Shown here piece after piece: positions 59,640-64,000 of a DNA stretch of 64,000 nucleotides. The stretch covers positions 37,214,305-37,278,304 of the forward strand of contig OX439127.1 of the NCBI GenBank assembly GCA_949318235.1. Reading direction: 5' to 3'. Every line of letters starts with the position of its first letter. Position 1 is the first letter of the stretch. Made by a program: the position numbers and the translations under genes. The stretch comes from Ecdyonurus torrentis (Eukaryota; Arthropoda; Insecta; Ephemeroptera; Heptageniidae). The notes beneath the pieces are model-generated. The model saw only the letters and a program-made list of their open reading frames with translations. It did not search any database and was not told the DNA's origin.

Positions 59640-60490
59640 TGGAAAGGTTTTGACCCTCTTTTCCATTATAGTTAACAAGAGTTGAAGAGTTAATTGAGTG
59701 TTTGTTGTTGGAGGGGGTTGGAAAGCAAGCAATTTCTCTGGTGAAAAGTGCGAATTTTGCTATACTACTAAGGTGCTACGAGAAAGCAAGCGCAAACTAG
59801 TATAGTGGGTGCGACAGGTAATGCTAGCACCACTAAATGGACCCTGTATACCCCTGTCCTCCCTTGCTCCCTCACTTTATCTCTCTCAACTCTCGTTCTC
59901 TCTCTCTCTCTTTCTCTCTTTCCCAAACCCTCTCACTCACTCATCCACCCTGCCGCACCATACCACTTCACCCCTACGAGCTAACCAGCCCATAGCAGCC
60001 AGCAGTATAGAGTTGGCCGGGAGAGTAACTTGACAGTTTAAAAGGGGGTTGAATAATAGAGATGCGTGAATAATGAACAGGGACACGACTCCGCTGTTTA
60101 ACGCTGTAAAATATTCACAGCCGCTATATATAAAGCTATAGAGAGACGCCGCCCGCCACACTTGAGTAGTATATAGCGAGTGCTGCCACAGAATGAAACT
60201 GACTACTATACTCTGCTTATATGTAAAGTAGTATACTGAGGGTGGGGGTGTATACTGTATGGTGTTATATTGTCAGTAAGAGCCACTTTTCGTCGTGTAG
60301 GTCTTTGTCAAAGTGACGAGAGGGAAATAGAGGGAAGCTAACTTCAGTTATAGATGGACTGAATAAATTGGCAGGTATAGAGAAACACGTCAATCGGGGG
60401 GATACAAAAAAAGTACTCAGGATGGGCAGACTACTCAATTCTAAATTGCTTCACCAGCTTTTGGTGGTGACGACGTGCGCTGTCAAAGGA
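59640..60490. promoter_or_regulatory. Candidate cis-regulatory region in Tlx intron
   Basis: About 850 bases of mostly non-repetitive sequence, interrupted by a CT-rich patch (59879-59940). It contains GCTATATATAAAGC (near 60123), two short AGTATAG/CTATACT inverted motifs, and CTGTCAAAGGAC near 60480, which resembles a TCF site. No ORF resembles a known protein. It could be an enhancer or an internal promoter on the plus strand. Confidence 0.3.
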
Positions 60491-63400
60491 CTACATCTCT
60501 AAGCTCTTTATAAATTTATTAAATAATTTATACATACAAGCTTTATGTTAGCATCTCTCTTGGTTTTTGAACAAAATACAAAACGCTCATTACATTAATA
60601 ATTTTTCTCATCAAATTTAATTACTTAATTTCTTGGAGCATAAGTATGAGAAATGTTATTATACAAACTACTGTACCGCAAAGGTAGAATTAATAGTAAA
60701 AATCTGTGTTGTATGATAAGCATATAATACATAAAGTCTTATGTATTATATATACAACAACTTATACATCAATTACTATAAGATATAATACTATAAATAT
60801 AAATATGCTAAGTTATATTCTATATCAATATTTATGATAATGATAAATTATTGGAAAAGTTTTCTAAAGTTTTTTTTTTATTGATTGAAAACTTCAAATA
60901 ATTGCATTAAATTGATATTATAATGTATATGGACATAAATTAATATGACTAGTATATGCATGTCAACCTATAAGCGGTTAAGAACATTATAATGGGGAAT
61001 CTCATTTGTACTCTATTAATTTTAACAACCAGCTTTAGCATATATTTGAGTGTTTTGTTACCGTTAGGAAAATAAATGAATAAAGTTATATAAACTGTGC
61101 CTCGTTATCTTTTTTTTTTTTTTTTTTTTTTTTTTTTCCTTCTTATTTTTTGTTACTTCTCATGCAGTGTACTGGTATATTATGTATATATTATTATGTT
61201 TAAGTATTATAGTTAAATGCAGGAAGAAGCAAAATCTCCTGTGGTGTTAGCATGCAAACGATATGATAGCTACAAGCCGTGAAACTATATCAACCACTTG
61301 CTAAAAACTTCTTAACTTTAAACGAGCACATTGATAACCCGCAGTTTTAGTTTACCTGCACATAAACACATCACGTATTTTTTTTCTATGATAAAAAAAA
61401 AAAAACGTCAACGCGATAAAGATAAATAAATGACGTTTGCTTAATATTTTTAGCCTTCTTTGACATTGTATAAACTGGTGAAAATATTATATCATGCTCT
61501 TTTCACCATTTTTGGGCTCCTTTTGTAACTTTATTTAAAAATTTTAGAGCGTATTAAAAATCGTTGTTTTATCACTTTAATGCAAATCAACATTAAAATC
61601 AATCAATTGATATGGGATGAAATGCTTTTCAAAATTAAAATTACCGTTTTTTTTTTTTTTTTTCATCATGTGTCAAACTGAAGTTTTCGTTACCACACAT
61701 AAAAAAAAAAAGAAAAGTTTTTTTTGTGTTTTATCTGATAGATTTAATAATTTTAAAACAACACCTTTTAAATTCTAATAGAAGATCCATTTGAAAGATT
61801 GTAAAATAAATAGTAGCTTTTTTATGTACGTATTGTATAAATAATTTGAGAATAAACTATTGGAACTATAGTGTTCCCCTGACATCTGTAAGTCAGTGTT
61901 CAAACACCATAAAAAATCTATAGTACTTAAGTATTTATTTGCTGGTTTTTTTTTCTTTTGTCAAATACAAAAGTTGATTACGTATTTATTTTGTTCTCCG
62001 TTTGATTTGTCAGTTTATCGGGTATCTTAAGCTAGTTTGTGCCAATAGACAAGCAAGCAGAGCCCATTTGTAGTATGTCTAGTGATACGTTCATTATTCA
62101 GACTCTTTTGGCTGTTCACTTTGCAATGTTTTGTTTTTCTTGTTCTTATATAAAAGAAAGAGGGAAACAAATAGCGATATAGAGAGTTGAATCTTTTGTG
62201 AGTTGATTTTACGTGTATAGTCATAGTGGTCAAGTGGCTACTCTATGGTCAGACCACACAACATTCACGCAGGAGGTTGTCAAGTTGGGTGCTGTCTCGT
62301 GCCTCGCGTTCACATCTCTGATATACATCTACATTGCTCTAGCCATCTCAACACGCTTTTTACTTAATAAATAAATAAAAACTTGATTTTATATAGATCC
62401 TATCCACTTTATTTTCTATTTAAAATTGGTTCCTGATTAATATATATACACAAACACACACATAATATAATAATTTAAATCACTAAAAATATTATTAAAT
62501 AAAGTAATTTTATTAAAATTTAATATAAATATTTAAAGCTTTATTATTTATAGAGACATAGATTTCCCTTTGCTATATATGAAAGCAATTTATCAGAGAC
62601 GATAATTAGATTGACCTCATAGTATATGGTATTGAGCGATGAAAACGCTCTGCTAAATGTACAGTACATATATACACTCTCGTTTCAATACTATAGTCTA
62701 TATGTATATATGCCAGATTATCTATATGCATTATCTGTACACCGCAGCTTTATAAAAGCAGAAAGTATAATATTATACTGTACTGTTGTATAGTTGATTG
62801 AAACTATACAGAAAATTAATGTCATGTTTTCTGATTGCAAACATTTCAATATTTTTATGTATAATTATATATGTATATATTTTATGTATAAAATAAATAA
62901 TATAAACTATAAAAATTGTTACTAACCACAAAAGGAAAATATTGCGACTTTTATAAATGCAATTATTTTTTTCACTTTAATTGAAAATGTTTTTAACATT
63001 GAGAGGGTTTCCCTCTTTACTATAATTCTCTCAGAGGACAGTGACAATTCCATTAGCTATAGTTTAATGGGGCACATCTTAGTTAGAACACCCACAGTGG
63101 TACCCTCTCTCTCTCTCTCTCTTCTCCGGATTTGGTGCAGGCATAACGTATCACAAAGATAGGGAGCGGGTGGGTTCCTAACTATTATAGAACGTCCGTA
63201 ACAGTGGCTTCTGCACAACAAGACATTCGCCTAGATAATTAAATTAGACAACACAAATGTTAGTAAGGGAGCAAACTCTTAGTAAGGGTGGCAAAAACTA
63301 TATATATAAGCTACACGATAAGATGTATATAATGATAAAGAACACTATTTCAAATAGTGCATTACATTTTGTCATTTCATACAAATATACAAAGAGAATC

Positions 63401-64000
63401 TAATTATTGATTAAATTTATCAATATCTTTATTATGTAACCAATAAGCTTTTTAAGTATGTCGTATTAAATAAATTAGATGAAAATGCACTTATTTATTA
63501 ATATACATCAAATTAAAGTTATGATAATACAATTTTGTAATAAACCGTATATTTATAAGTTATAAATAATACCACAAGTCTCCCACTGATGAATTTGAGG
63601 GAAAACTGTACAATTTACTTTTCTTTGCAAAAATATAAATGTTAGCGAGCATAATTTATGATATTGAAATTTAATTACTATTTACTTTCTTCCCTCTTCT
63701 TCATTTTGATGTGATAAAAAAAACATTTATAGAAGCAATATAGAACATGTAACGACCAAGTTAAAGTCCACACAAGATGACTACTTTGAGTCAAATTATA
63801 TCTGTCATGAAAAGCTTACTTAAGTGTATACCCACAAGTAGCAAACAGAGCTCTCTCTCTCTCTCTCTCTCACTCACTCTCACTCTCACTCTCTTTCTCT
63901 CTCTATCGTCTCTTCAAATGAATGGACCAATCCTAATTCAAAAGCATGGTAACCATAGCAACTCAACTCTAACTGCAATGCCTGTCTCATATCATAACAA

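Larger units (their letters stand above)
56497..64000 (-). other. Tlx intron upstream of the last exon (more than 7.5 kb), no homeodomain exon seen
   Basis: No segment on the minus strand encodes the homeodomain. The stretch contains a poly-A run at about 56840-56870, poly-T runs near 59167-59194 and 61110-61138, TA tracts, CT tracts at 63103-63122 and 63850-63905, and three blocks of non-repetitive, G+C-richer DNA (58000-58260, 58560-58940, 59640-60490) that could be regulatory. Short open frames in these blocks do not resemble known proteins. Confidence 0.6.

Noticed and set aside
63944..63964. X-box-like motif (GGTAACCATAGCAAC)
   Set aside because: It has one mismatch to the RFX consensus and no gene start nearby. 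It is too short to claim.

Overview
The window is eukaryotic nuclear DNA from an animal, almost certainly an arthropod. It is very A+T-rich, with long introns, GT-AG splice sites, dense dinucleotide microsatellites and several short inverted-repeat (MITE-like) transposons. The arthropod call rests on a complete [Arg7]-corazonin neuropeptide precursor, a Lst-2/ZFYVE28 gene and a Tlx/C15-type homeobox exon. A crustacean is plausible but is not proven by the sequence. Nothing here is bacterial or viral.

Layout. (1) Positions 1024-20927, minus strand: a complete lateral signaling target protein 2 (Lst-2/ZFYVE28) gene. Eleven coding exons join in perfect phase to give 888 residues, including a C-terminal FYVE zinc finger. 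Its first coding exon encodes only 12 residues and lies about 12.1 kb upstream of exon 2. Three of its introns host inverted-repeat elements: a 1.7 kb element with tandem-repeat arms, two smaller foldbacks and a 308-bp near-perfect palindrome. (2) 20928-24480: spacer between two divergently oriented genes, with the putative Lst-2 promoter on one side and a clear TATA-type promoter on the other. (3) 24456-29419, plus strand: the corazonin gene, with a TATA box, an inferred non-coding first exon, two coding exons (152-residue precursor) and a polyadenylation signal. (4) 29420-56099: a gene desert of about 26.7 kb with microsatellites (including about 141 uninterrupted GAAA units), a tiny Tc1/mariner-like MITE, other foldback elements and a few more complex orphan islands. 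(5) 56100-64000, minus strand: the last coding exon of a Tlx/C15 homeobox gene, then more than 7.5 kb of its upstream intron. The homeodomain exon is not in the window. That intron holds unusually complex, G+C-richer stretches that look like candidate cis-regulatory DNA.

The three genes are not an operon or pathway: an endosomal PI3P-binding regulator of EGFR signalling, a secreted neuropeptide and a developmental transcription factor. All gene models come from reading splice sites and protein similarity by eye. Nothing was checked against transcripts or databases.
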